Origin: Bryobacteraceae bacterium
Lineage (GTDB): Bacteria; Acidobacteriota; Terriglobia; Bryobacterales; Bryobacteraceae
NCBI GenBank assembly: GCA_025929455.1
Contig: JAICMB010000234.1
Coordinates: forward strand, 1 to 5,863
DNA: 5,863 nucleotides
Direction of reading: 5' to 3'
Shown here: positions 1 to 5,812 of the stretch, piece by piece
Numbering within the stretch: the first letter of the stretch is position 1
Layout: each line of letters begins with the position of its first letter
Notes under the pieces: model-generated
Database searches by the model: none
The model's input: only the letters and a program-made list of their open reading frames with translations
Told to the model about the DNA's origin: nothing
Program-made: the position numbers and the translations under genes

Positions 1-79
1 CCTTGCGCTGCTCCTGCGCGAGAAATTCTTCGATCGCGAAATCACGGGTAGAAATAGCCGCCTCGGCGAACGTGGCCAT
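1..79 (-). CDS. cysN: CysN, sulfate adenylyltransferase subunit 1 (5' end only)
   Basis: This is the first 26 codons of a gene that runs off the left edge. The visible residues begin MATFAEAAIS and end FLAQEQRK, which fits the short leader that precedes the GTPase P-loop in CysN; the P-loop itself lies outside the window. CysN is the GTP-hydrolysing partner of CysD: together they form adenosine 5'-phosphosulfate from ATP and sulfate in the cytoplasm, the first step of sulfate assimilation. The identification rests mainly on position, immediately after cysD on the same strand, and on the EQRK ending that commonly leads into 'LLRF..GSVDDGKST' in this family. The ATG follows the cysD TAA with no spacer, in the same frame, and has GGAGG 11 nt upstream inside cysD. 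In some bacteria the gene is a cysN-cysC fusion; that cannot be judged here. Confidence 0.85.
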   Translation of the reverse strand, partial: MATFAEAAISTRDFAIEEFLAQEQRK

Positions 80-982
80 TTAAAAGTATCCCTCCCGCTT
101 CTTGATCTCCATGGAGCCTTCCTGGTCGTAGTCGATCACGCGATTCTCGCGCTCGCTGCGGCGGAACGAGATCAGTTCTTCGATGATTTTGGGCACCGTA
201 TCGGCATCCGAGCGGATCGCGCCCGTGCAAGGCGAACACCCCAGCGACCGCATGCGGCACTTGATCATCTTCGGCTCCTCGCCCGGCAGCCGCGGGATAA
301 ACGGCTGCTCCAGCGTGATCAACTGCCCGCCGCGATCGAGTACCAGCCGCTCCTTCGCGAAGTACAGCGGCACCACCGGGATGCTTTCGACATGAATGTA
401 TTCCCAAACGTCCAGCTCGGTCCAGTTCGAAAGCGGAAATACGCGGATGCTCTCGCCCGGCTCGACCCTGGCGTTATAGATGTTCCAAACTTCCGGCCGC
501 TGGTTCTTGGGGTCCCATTGCCCGCGCGTATCGCGAAACGAATAGATGCGCTCCTTGGCCCGGGACTTCTCCTCGTCGCGCCGCGCGCCGCCGAACGCCG
601 CATCGAACCGCCCTTCGCGCAGCGCGTCAAGCAGGCTCTGCGTTTTCAAAAGCTGGCAGCAGCGCTGGGTTCCGATGGCAAATGGATTCGTGCCCGCCGC
701 AATCGCTTCGGTGTTGGTGTGCACAATGAGGCGCGCGCCCACCTCGGCCGTGTAGCGATCCCGGAATTCGATCATCTCCCGGAACTTGTAGGTGGTGTCG
801 ATATGCAGCAGCGGGAACGGGATCGGCGCCGGATAAAACGCCTTCTGCGCCAGCCGGAGCATCACGGAGGAATCCTTGCCGATGGAATACAGCATCACCG
901 GGTTCTGAAACTCGCTGGCGACTTCCCGGATAATATGGATGCCCTCGGCTTCCAGCATCCGCAGATGGCTTAACCGGCCCAT
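80..982 (-). CDS. cysD: CysD, sulfate adenylyltransferase subunit 2
   Basis: This is a complete 300-residue protein, close to the usual length of about 302. CysD is the catalytic ATP sulfurylase subunit, a member of the PP-loop (PAPS reductase-like) superfamily. It makes adenosine 5'-phosphosulfate and pyrophosphate from ATP and sulfate, driven by GTP hydrolysis on CysN. Visible motifs are the PP-loop [10 protein letters not shown] (residues 33-42), [13 protein letters not shown] (58-70), the [16 protein letters not shown] signature (131-146), the W-N-Y segment around 166-169, [13 protein letters not shown] (184-196), the [11 protein letters not shown] loop (245-255), and the typical C-terminus KKREGYF. 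The ATG at 982 is chosen because an in-frame TAA lies at 997-995 with no other start between, and because MGRLSHLR aligns with the N-terminus of known CysD proteins. No strong Shine-Dalgarno precedes it. No cysH or other cys gene lies upstream; the neighbour is divergent. The start of cysN follows directly, so the pair is surely co-transcribed. Confidence 0.97.
   Translation of the reverse strand: MGRLSHLRMLEAEGIHIIREVASEFQNPVMLYSIGKDSSVMLRLAQKAFYPAPIPFPLLHIDTTYKFREMIEFRDRYTAEVGARLIVHTNTEAIAAGTNPFAIGTQRCCQLLKTQSLLDALREGRFDAAFGGARRDEEKSRAKERIYSFRDTRGQWDPKNQRPEVWNIYNARVEPGESIRVFPLSNWTELDVWEYIHVESIPVVPLYFAKERLVLDRGGQLITLEQPFIPRLPGEEPKMIKCRMRSLGCSPCTGAIRSDADTVPKIIEELISFRRSERENRVIDYDQEGSMEIKKREGYF
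91..95 (-). promoter_or_regulatory. Ribosome binding site of cysN inside the cysD 3' end
   Basis: On the minus strand GGAGG lies 11 nt before the cysN ATG, within the codons for the R-E-G of the cysD C-terminus. With zero nucleotides between the cysD stop and the cysN start, this site and translational coupling probably set the ratio of the two subunits. Confidence 0.6.
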
Positions 983-1037
983 GTCGAAATCAGCTTAACA
1001 TGGCAATCTAGACATTGTCCATTAGGAAGTGGGGATT

Positions 1038-1050
1038 GCTGTCCGACAGC
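1038..1050. promoter_or_regulatory. 13-bp dyad (GCTGTC-C-GACAGC) between divergent cysD and fsr
   Basis: This is a perfect 6-bp inverted repeat around a single central base. It lies in the only spacer between two divergent genes, 30 nt before the chosen fsr start and about 56 nt before cysD. A one-base centre is too tight for a full RNA hairpin, so a protein-binding operator is the more natural reading. It would overlap the -35 region of a promoter that uses the TACAAT at 1068. No regulator gene is in the window. A 13-bp dyad can also arise by chance. Confidence 0.35.
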
Positions 1051-1067
1051 TTCGCAGGTGCCCCGGG

Positions 1068-1073
1068 TACAAT
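1068..1073 (+). promoter_or_regulatory. Possible -10 element (TACAAT) of fsr
   Basis: TACAAT matches five of six bases of TATAAT and sits six bases before the ATG at 1080. Transcription starting at the usual distance would begin at or next to the start codon, giving a leaderless or nearly leaderless mRNA. That agrees with the absence of a well-placed Shine-Dalgarno. The -35 region (around 1044-1049, CGACAG) is a poor match, so this is a suggestion only. Confidence 0.3.
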
Positions 1074-1079
1074 GAAAAA

Positions 1080-2321
1080 ATGCAGGCTACCGAAGCCGGA
1101 ACCGGCTCTACAAAAGCGGTTTCGGCCGGCACGCGGGTCGCTTTCGGCGTTCTGGGGGCCATCAGCTTCTGCCACCTCCTGAACGACCTGATGCAGTCGT
1201 TAATCCCAGCCATATATCCAATTTTAAAGAGTTCATACCGCCTGGATTTTGGGCAGATCGGCCTCATCACGCTCGCCGGACAGATGACGGCTTCGATTTT
1301 ACAACCCTTTGTCGGTCTGTACACCGACCACCGCCCCAAGCCGTATTCCTTGTCCATCGGCATGAGCTTTACGCTCATTGGCCTGGTGCTGCTTGCGGTG
1401 GCTCCGACGTTCGGCGCGCTCATTTTGGCCGTCGCTCTGGTTGGCGTAGGGTCGGCGGTATTCCACCCGGAATCGTCCCGCGTCGCGCGTATGGCGTCAG
1501 GCGGTCAGCACGGCCTTGCACAATCCGTGTTTCAGGTCGGCGGCAATGCGGGATCGGCCGTCGGGCCGCTGCTCGCCGCCTTCATCGTGCTCCCGCACGG
1601 CCAGCGCAGCCTGGCCTGGTTTTCGCTGGTAGCCCTGCTCGGCATCGCCGTCCTCGCAGGGGTCGGGTCGTGGTACAAAGCCCATCGCCGGGCTACCGCC
1701 GCGCGGCCCGCCGCTACTGTCCACGACCACCCTGCAATTTCGCGCCGCCGCACGGCGACGGCGCTCGGCGTTCTCGTTGCCCTGATTTTTTCGAAGTACT
1801 TCTACATTACGAGCATCACGAGCTATTATACGTTTTACTTGATCAGCAAATTCCACCTGCCTGTGCAAACTACGCAGATCTATTTGTTCCTGTTTCTAGG
1901 CGCGGTGGTGGCCGGCACGTTTATCGGCGGTCCGGTCGGCGATCGGATCGGCCGGAAATACGTGATCTGGTGCTCGATTCTCGGCGTGCTGCCGTTCACT
2001 CTCGCTCTGCCCTACGCCAACCTCTTCTGGACGGCGGTACTGACGGTGATTATCGGCGTCGTGATCGCGTCGGCGTTTTCCGCGATTCTTGTTTACGGAC
2101 AGGAGCTGATGCCGGGCAAAATCGGCATGGTTTCGGGGTTGTTTTTTGGACTCGCGTTCGGCATGGGCGGCATCGGCGCCGCGCTGCTGGGGCAACTGGC
2201 TGACCATACGAGCATTGGGTTTGTCTATCATGTGTGCTCGTATCTGCCGGCGATTGGGTTGTTGACTGGATTTTTGCCGGATATTGAGCCGGCGCACCGC
2301 TTCCGCGCCGCGCGCGGTTAG
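1080..2321 (+). CDS. fsr: MFS exporter of the fosmidomycin-resistance (Fsr) family
   Basis: This is a 413-residue inner-membrane transporter from the ATG at 1080; E. coli Fsr has 406. Family signatures, numbered from that ATG, are CHLLNDLMQSLIPAIYP (31-47), the cytoplasmic loop GLYTDHRPKP (79-88), VFHPESSRVARMASGGQHG (127-145), FQVGGNAGSAVGPLLAA (151-167), and the second-half loop GGPVGDRIGRKY (283-294). About twelve hydrophobic segments are visible, split by a basic, alanine-rich cytoplasmic stretch at roughly 200-225. Fsr exports fosmidomycin, an inhibitor of DXP reductoisomerase, probably by proton antiport; the natural substrate of most homologues is unknown. The frame also opens at a GTG at 1029, but the added 17 residues have no family counterpart and the AGGAA there directly abuts that GTG. 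The start at 1080 gives an N-terminus like that of E. coli Fsr. The gene stands alone and is divergent from cysDN. Confidence 0.9.
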   Translation: MQATEAGTGSTKAVSAGTRVAFGVLGAISFCHLLNDLMQSLIPAIYPILKSSYRLDFGQIGLITLAGQMTASILQPFVGLYTDHRPKPYSLSIGMSFTLIGLVLLAVAPTFGALILAVALVGVGSAVFHPESSRVARMASGGQHGLAQSVFQVGGNAGSAVGPLLAAFIVLPHGQRSLAWFSLVALLGIAVLAGVGSWYKAHRRATAARPAATVHDHPAISRRRTATALGVLVALIFSKYFYITSITSYYTFYLISKFHLPVQTTQIYLFLFLGAVVAGTFIGGPVGDRIGRKYVIWCSILGVLPFTLALPYANLFWTAVLTVIIGVVIASAFSAILVYGQELMPGKIGMVSGLFFGLAFGMGGIGAALLGQLADHTSIGFVYHVCSYLPAIGLLTGFLPDIEPAHRFRAARG

Positions 2322-2380
2322 CATCACGCCCCTGGATGACGTACACGTGTGGTGCGCGTTCGTGCCGGCGCGGGCCGTGG

Positions 2381-2406
2381 GGACAGCCAGCAGAGACTGG
2401 CTGTCC
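2381..2406. repeat. Hairpin A, intergenic palindrome (GGACAG family)
   Basis: GGACAGCCAG and CTGGCTGTCC form a perfect 10-bp stem with a 6-nt loop, followed on the plus strand by TACTTTTGTG. It starts 59 nt after the fsr stop and ends 10 nt from the 3' end of the converging pseudogene. The stem with a short T-run could act as a weak Rho-independent terminator for fsr. The same outer arms, the same upstream GGCC-N4 and the same downstream TAC...TTTTGTG recur in the hairpin at 3230-3259, so a dispersed repeat family is the better description. Confidence 0.7.
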
Positions 2407-2416
2407 TACTTTTGTG

Positions 2417-3108
2417 TCATGCGGCTTGGGAGAAGGCGGTGAGGGCCCGTTTGGAGCCGCCCATGCGGTACAGTTTGGCACATTCGAGGCCGCCGCGGCG
2501 GCGGATAAACTGTTTGATTTCTGCTAGTTGAAAAACGAAGCCATCGGTGGCCGGCGCGTAGGGCGCGGGCGTGTAGGAGGTGTCGGCGTTTTTCATGGTT
2601 TCCTCGGCGGCTTCTTCGAACTCCGCCTGCTCGCGTTCGCGGCGCTCTTTCTGCAGCATGCGCAGACGGTCGTGGGCGCGCTCGTGCATGTTCCACTGGG
2701 GCTGCTCGTACATCGACATGCTGGCGAACTCCTTGGTGATGCGCCGCGACGGCGGCGGCGATGGCGAGGGCGGTGTTGACCTCCGCCTCGTTGTCGTCGG
2801 AGCCGAGATTTTCGTATTCGGCCTTCTGAGCCGTGATGGTATCGGCCCAGGCTTTGCCGCGGTTCACCTTCCAGGAGCAGTCGGCCATCACCTGGACGCA
2901 CTGCTCTTCGTCGGGACCTTGCGGTTATGAGCGTCGATGAATTTCTTGAGGGCGAGGTCCTCGTTGGGCATGACGACGATCTGGCCGCTCATGCCGTGTC
3001 GGAGGGGTGAAAGGGACGAGCGCTTCTTGCTTTCGGCCGTTTTCGCGCCGGTGGACTTTCGCGCGTTCTCGCGATTGATTTCAGCTCGTTGTTAAGGGTC
3101 AGTGACAT
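2417..3108 (-). pseudogene. Frameshifted member of an acidobacterial-type paralogous hypothetical family
   Basis: A minus-strand coding region of about 230 codons is broken into four pieces. Piece 1 starts at the ATG at 3108 (MSLTLNNE). Piece 2 continues in another frame from 3082 (EINRENARKSTGAKTAESKK, then RHGMSGQIVVMPNEDLALKK). Piece 3 continues from about 2918 (GPDEEQCVQVMADCSWKVNR, on to ALAIAAAVA). Piece 4 runs from about 2746 (RRITKEFASMSMYEQPQW, then a charged stretch RMLQKERREREQAEFEEAA) to the stop at 2417. Each junction fits one missing base. Unshifted, piece 1 ends after 39 codons at the TGA at 2991. AGAGGT 8 nt before the ATG is a good Shine-Dalgarno. From memory, the N..N...STG.KT motif followed by 'HG(L/M)(S/T)G..VV(L/M)P.ED' marks a large paralogous family of unknown function in acidobacteria; I know no assigned activity. 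The charged C-terminal third looks helical. It is probably a decayed copy, but indel errors in the assembly would look the same. Confidence 0.75.
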
Positions 3109-3116
3109 GGTGCAGT

Positions 3117-3122
3117 ACCTCT
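3117..3122 (-). promoter_or_regulatory. Shine-Dalgarno of the broken gene
   Basis: AGAGGT on the minus strand stands 8 nt before the ATG at 3108. It is one of the better-placed ribosome binding sites in the window, which supports that ATG as the original start and suggests the gene was functional until recently. Confidence 0.55.
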
Positions 3123-3135
3123 GATACAGGAATAC

Positions 3136-3210
3136 GGGAGGAGCGGAGCGGTGGGAGGGGCGAGGGGCTGTAAGTGGCGGGAGAGAGAGGGGATTGAGGT
3201 GCGGGGCGAT
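3136..3210. other. Purine-rich low-complexity tract
   Basis: About four fifths of the plus-strand bases here are purines, with several runs of three or four G and a GAGAGAGAGGGG stretch. It lies upstream of the broken gene, which would be transcribed leftward with a pyrimidine-rich leader, and before the second hairpin. I see no open reading frame with family features in it and no clear promoter. Confidence 0.5.
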
Positions 3211-3229
3211 GGTGACTCGAAGGCCACAT

Positions 3230-3259
3230 GGACAGGCGGCGAAATGCGACCGCCTGTCC
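3230..3259. repeat. Hairpin B, intergenic palindrome (GGACAG family)
   Basis: GGACAGGCGG and CCGCCTGTCC form a perfect 10-bp stem around a 10-nt loop, in which CG/CG at 3240-3241 and 3247-3248 can extend the stem past a bulged A. TACGGTTTTTGTG follows on the plus strand. It has the same outer arms and flanks as the hairpin at 2381-2406 in the same orientation, while four inner base pairs differ with pairing kept. It stands 70 nt before the yvcK start, where a plus-strand terminator would make little sense unless it blocks read-through, so a repeat is preferred. Confidence 0.7.
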
Positions 3260-3328
3260 TACGGTTTTTGTGAGAGGTTCGCGGGCCCTGCGGTACGCTA
3301 TTCATTGGACCGCCCGGCGCTCGTGAAC

Positions 3329-4315
3329 ATGGACCCCCTGCGCATCGTTTCAATCGGAGGCGGAACAGGGCTTTCCACTTTACTGCACGGCCTGAAAGCG
3401 TACGCGCCGGAGCGCGTCGACATCACCGCGATCGTGACCGTGACCGATGACGGCGGCAGTTCCGGCCGCCTGCGCCGCGAGTTCGACGTGCTGCCGCCCG
3501 GCGACATTCGCAATTGCATGGTGGCGCTGTCGGAAGACGAAGCGCTGATGGCCAAGCTGTTCCAATACCGGTTCGCGCAGGGGCGCGGGTTGAAGGGCCA
3601 CAGCTTCGGCAACCTGTTTCTCACGGCGCTGGCCGACATTACCGGCGATTTTGCGCACGCCGTGCAGGTGTCGTCGGAAGTTCTGGCAAGCTGCGGCCGC
3701 ATCTTCCCATCGACCGCACAAAACGTGGCGCTCGAGGCGGAACTCGCCAACGGACACATCGTGCGCGGGGAAACGCGCATCAGCCGCAGCCGCGCGCGCA
3801 TCCGCCGCATCCGGCTGCACCCTGCGGCGGCCAAACCCGTCAAAGATACTCTGAAAGCGATCGAGCGTGCGGACCTGATCACGTTCGGGCCCGGCTCGCT
3901 GTTCACCAGCATTCTGCCGAACGTACTCGTGCAGGGCATCCCGCGCGCGATCAAACGCTCGCGCGCCGTGAAGGCGTATTACGTCAATCTCATGTGGCAG
4001 CCCGGCGAAACCATCGGCTTTAACGCGTCCGATCACGTCGGCGCCATCCACGAGCACGCGGGCGTCAAGCTGATCGACTACGTCATCGTAAACACGCGCG
4101 CCATTACGCCGCGGCAGCGCCAGAAGTACGCGCAGGAGCGGGCGTACCCCGTTCCGGTGGACCGCGACCGGCTGGAGGCGCTCGGGGTCGAAGTGATCGG
4201 CGCCGACCTGCTGGCTGACGGACCGTCGGTGCGCCACCGCCCGGAAGTGGCGGCGCAAATTGCAGTGGAATTAGCGGAACGTGGGAGGGCGCGGCGCATG
4301 CGGGCGACCGCATAG
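3329..4315 (+). CDS. yvcK: YvcK/GlmR, CofD-like UDP-GlcNAc-binding regulator
   Basis: This is a 328-residue cytoplasmic protein of the YvcK (GlmR, CuvA) family, related in fold to the 2-phospho-lactate transferase CofD; B. subtilis YvcK has 317. Motifs, numbered from the ATG at 3329, are IGGGTGLSTLLHGLK (9-23) for nucleotide-sugar binding, TVTDDGGSSGRLRRE (37-51), PPGDIRNCMVALS (56-68), KGHSFGNLFLTAL (89-101), TFGPGSLFTSILPNVLV (185-201) and YVNLMWQPGET (218-228). In B. subtilis it is needed for growth on gluconeogenic carbon sources, binds UDP-GlcNAc, and stimulates glucosamine-6-phosphate synthase GlmS. The frame is open back to 3194, but that extension runs through a repeat hairpin and has no family counterpart. 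GTG at 3323 is a close alternative start; neither has a clear Shine-Dalgarno. The rapZ and whiA neighbours known from Gram-positive bacteria are absent; glmU follows after 31 nt. Confidence 0.94.
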   Translation: MDPLRIVSIGGGTGLSTLLHGLKAYAPERVDITAIVTVTDDGGSSGRLRREFDVLPPGDIRNCMVALSEDEALMAKLFQYRFAQGRGLKGHSFGNLFLTALADITGDFAHAVQVSSEVLASCGRIFPSTAQNVALEAELANGHIVRGETRISRSRARIRRIRLHPAAAKPVKDTLKAIERADLITFGPGSLFTSILPNVLVQGIPRAIKRSRAVKAYYVNLMWQPGETIGFNASDHVGAIHEHAGVKLIDYVIVNTRAITPRQRQKYAQERAYPVPVDRDRLEALGVEVIGADLLADGPSVRHRPEVAAQIAVELAERGRARRMRATA

Positions 4316-4346
4316 CCTCGCGCCTTAGCGCTTCACCGAAACATCA

Positions 4347-5747
4347 ATGAAACCCGAGATCAACATCGTCATACTGGCGGCCGGGCTGGGCACACGCATG
4401 CGCTCGCGCCGCGCCAAAGTGCTGCACCGCGCGGGCGGCCTCACGCTCATCGAGCACGCGGTCAATACCGCCATGAAGATCACGCCGCCCGAGCGGATCA
4501 CGGTGGTGGTGGGGCATCAGGCCGAGCAGGTACGTGAGGCGCTGGGCTCACTGCCTGTTTCGTTCGTGCAGCAGACGGAGCAGAAGGGCACCGGCCACGC
4601 GCTGCTGGTTTGCCGCGGATCGCTGCAGACGCGCCCGGGTTTTGTCGCCGTGATGTACGGCGATGGGCCGCTGCTGTCTGAAGCCACGCTGCGCCGTTTG
4701 ATCGAGACCGAAATTGCGCAGCACCGCGCGAATCCGCGCGTCGCGGCGACGCTGATCACGACGATTCTTCCGGACCCAACGGGCTACGGGCGCGTGCTGC
4801 GCGATGAGGAAGGCTACGTCACGCAGGTCATCGAGGAGAAGCCCGCGACCGCGGAACAGCGCAAGCTCAAGCTCGTCAACTCCGGTATCTACTGCTTTGA
4901 AGCCGCGGCGCTGTGGAAGCACATTGGCGAGATCGTGCCCAACGCCGCGTCGGGCGAATACTACCTCACCGACATGCCCGAGATCTTCTACGCCGCAGGC
5001 CTGCGCGTCGTGCCCGTGCACGTCGAGGACACCACCGAACTGCACGGCATCAACACGCGTGTGGAACTGGCAGCGGTGTACCGCATCTTCCGCGACCGCA
5101 AGGTGCTCGACGCCATGCTGAGCGGCGTCACCGTGGAGAAGCCCGAGACGGTATCGATTGACGTCAACGCGCGCATCGGGATGGACACCGTTGTGGGGCC
5201 ATTCGCGCAGATCCTGGGCAACACCGTCATCGGCGAGAACTGCCGTATCGGCGCGTGCTCCATCGTGAAAGATTGCGAGCTTGCCGACGGGGTCGTGATC
5301 GAGCCGTTCACGTCGCTCGCCGATTCGCGTGTGGAGGGCGGCGCGCATATCGGCCCGTTCGCGCGTTTGCGTATGAACAACGTCGTTGGCGAGGGCGCGC
5401 ATATCGGCAACTTCGTCGAGCTGAAGAAAACTCACCTCGGCGCGGGGGCCAAGGCGAGCCATCTCACGTATCTGGGCGACAGCGAAGTCGGCGAGAACGT
5501 CAATATCGGGGCGGGCACGATTACGTGTAACTACGATGGCATTCGTAAGCACCAGACGCGCGTCGGCCCCGGCGCGTTCGTGGGCAGTAACTCCACGTTG
5601 GTGGCGCCCGTGGAGGTCGGCGCGGGCGCGTACGTGGGCGCGGGGTCGGTGATCACGGAGGTCGTGCCGCCGGAGGCGCTGGCGCTGGGTCGCGGCAGGC
5701 AGGTTGTTAAGGAAGGGTGGGTAGGGAGGAAGAGGGCGAAGAAGTAG
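4347..5747 (+). CDS. glmU: GlmU, bifunctional UDP-GlcNAc pyrophosphorylase / GlcN-1-P acetyltransferase
   Basis: This is a complete 466-residue cytoplasmic enzyme (E. coli 456). It acetylates glucosamine-1-phosphate with acetyl-CoA, then couples the product to UTP to give UDP-GlcNAc, the precursor of peptidoglycan. The N-terminal uridylyltransferase domain (1 to about 235) shows LAAGLGTRMRS (10-20), KVLH (24-27), QQTEQKGTGHA (75-85), YGDGPL (104-109), EEKPA (163-167) and HGINTR (233-238). The C-terminal left-handed beta-helix starts near 265 with hexapeptide repeats. It holds the acetyltransferase residues: H372 in KASHLTYLGD (equivalent to E. coli H363) and N395-Y396 in TCNYDG. The start is firm: an in-frame TAG lies at 4326-4328 and no other start codon comes between. 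No strong Shine-Dalgarno is seen. The lysine-arginine-rich tail is coded by a G-run stretch. Two conserved positions differ from E. coli: LAAGKGTRM has L, and the P before KVLH is A. Co-transcription with yvcK is likely. Confidence 0.97.
   Translation: MKPEINIVILAAGLGTRMRSRRAKVLHRAGGLTLIEHAVNTAMKITPPERITVVVGHQAEQVREALGSLPVSFVQQTEQKGTGHALLVCRGSLQTRPGFVAVMYGDGPLLSEATLRRLIETEIAQHRANPRVAATLITTILPDPTGYGRVLRDEEGYVTQVIEEKPATAEQRKLKLVNSGIYCFEAAALWKHIGEIVPNAASGEYYLTDMPEIFYAAGLRVVPVHVEDTTELHGINTRVELAAVYRIFRDRKVLDAMLSGVTVEKPETVSIDVNARIGMDTVVGPFAQILGNTVIGENCRIGACSIVKDCELADGVVIEPFTSLADSRVEGGAHIGPFARLRMNNVVGEGAHIGNFVELKKTHLGAGAKASHLTYLGDSEVGENVNIGAGTITCNYDGIRKHQTRVGPGAFVGSNSTLVAPVEVGAGAYVGAGSVITEVVPPEALALGRGRQVVKEGWVGRKRAKK
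5715..5736 (+). other. G-quadruplex motif in the glmU 3' end
   Basis: Four GGG runs at 5715, 5719, 5724 and 5734 are separated by loops of 1, 2 and 7 nt. They meet the usual G3-N(1-7) rule on the coding strand, so both DNA and mRNA could fold. The run codes for the basic C-terminal tail of GlmU and ends 11 nt before its stop codon. Any role in transcript ending or stability is speculation. Confidence 0.45.
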
Positions 5748-5754
5748 GCAGTAT

Positions 5755-5811
5755 GCGGGGGCGGACGAAGCGGGTCTGGAGACCCGCTGCGGGCTGAAAG
5801 CCTGCCCCACG
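5755..5811. repeat. Double-hairpin REP-like element after glmU
   Basis: There are two adjacent stems. AGCGGGTC/GACCCGCT (5769-5788) is a perfect 8-bp stem with a TGGA loop. GCGGGCT/AGCCTGC (5789-5805) is a 7-bp stem with one G-T wobble and a GAA loop. GGGGC at 5758-5762 can also pair with GCCCC at 5804-5808, which would close both hairpins into a three-way junction at the cost of two pairs in the second stem. The element lies between convergent genes, the usual setting for REP-type repeats. From memory, sequences of this GGGTCT..AGACCC / GGGCTGAAAGCC type recur in acidobacterial genomes. There is no T-run, so a classical intrinsic terminator is unlikely. Confidence 0.65.
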
Positions 5812-5812
5812 T

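Noticed and set aside
392..973. Open frame antisense to cysD
   Set aside because: It lies fully within cysD, which is unmistakable, and has arginine-rich shadow composition.
1029..1079. Longer N-terminus for the fsr gene from the GTG at 1029
   Set aside because: The extra 17 residues match no family feature, the purine run directly abuts the GTG, and the segment contains the dyad and -10-like sequence of the spacer.
2381..2406. Hairpin A as a definite terminator of fsr
   Set aside because: The T-run is only four bases and starts after TAC, and the related hairpin B sits upstream of yvcK where a terminator is not expected. A repeat family explains both.
2336..2531. Small plus-strand genes after fsr
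   Set aside because: Both possible frames run across hairpin A and antisense to the broken gene, with no recognisable motif or ribosome binding site.
2406..2891. Intact 161-codon minus-strand gene
   Set aside because: Only its first 50 or so residues look like protein of the family. After about 2746 the family sequence continues in another frame and this frame turns into arginine-rich shadow sequence.
3136..3210. Canonical G-quadruplex in the purine-rich tract
   Set aside because: There are several GGG runs, but four of them cannot be joined with loops of seven nucleotides or fewer.
3194..3328. Longer N-terminus for yvcK
   Set aside because: It would translate straight through the repeat hairpin at 3230-3259, and family members begin just before the GGGTG loop, as the ATG at 3329 does.
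3380..4258. Long open frame antisense to yvcK
   Set aside because: It is a GC-driven shadow of a well-identified gene on the plus strand.
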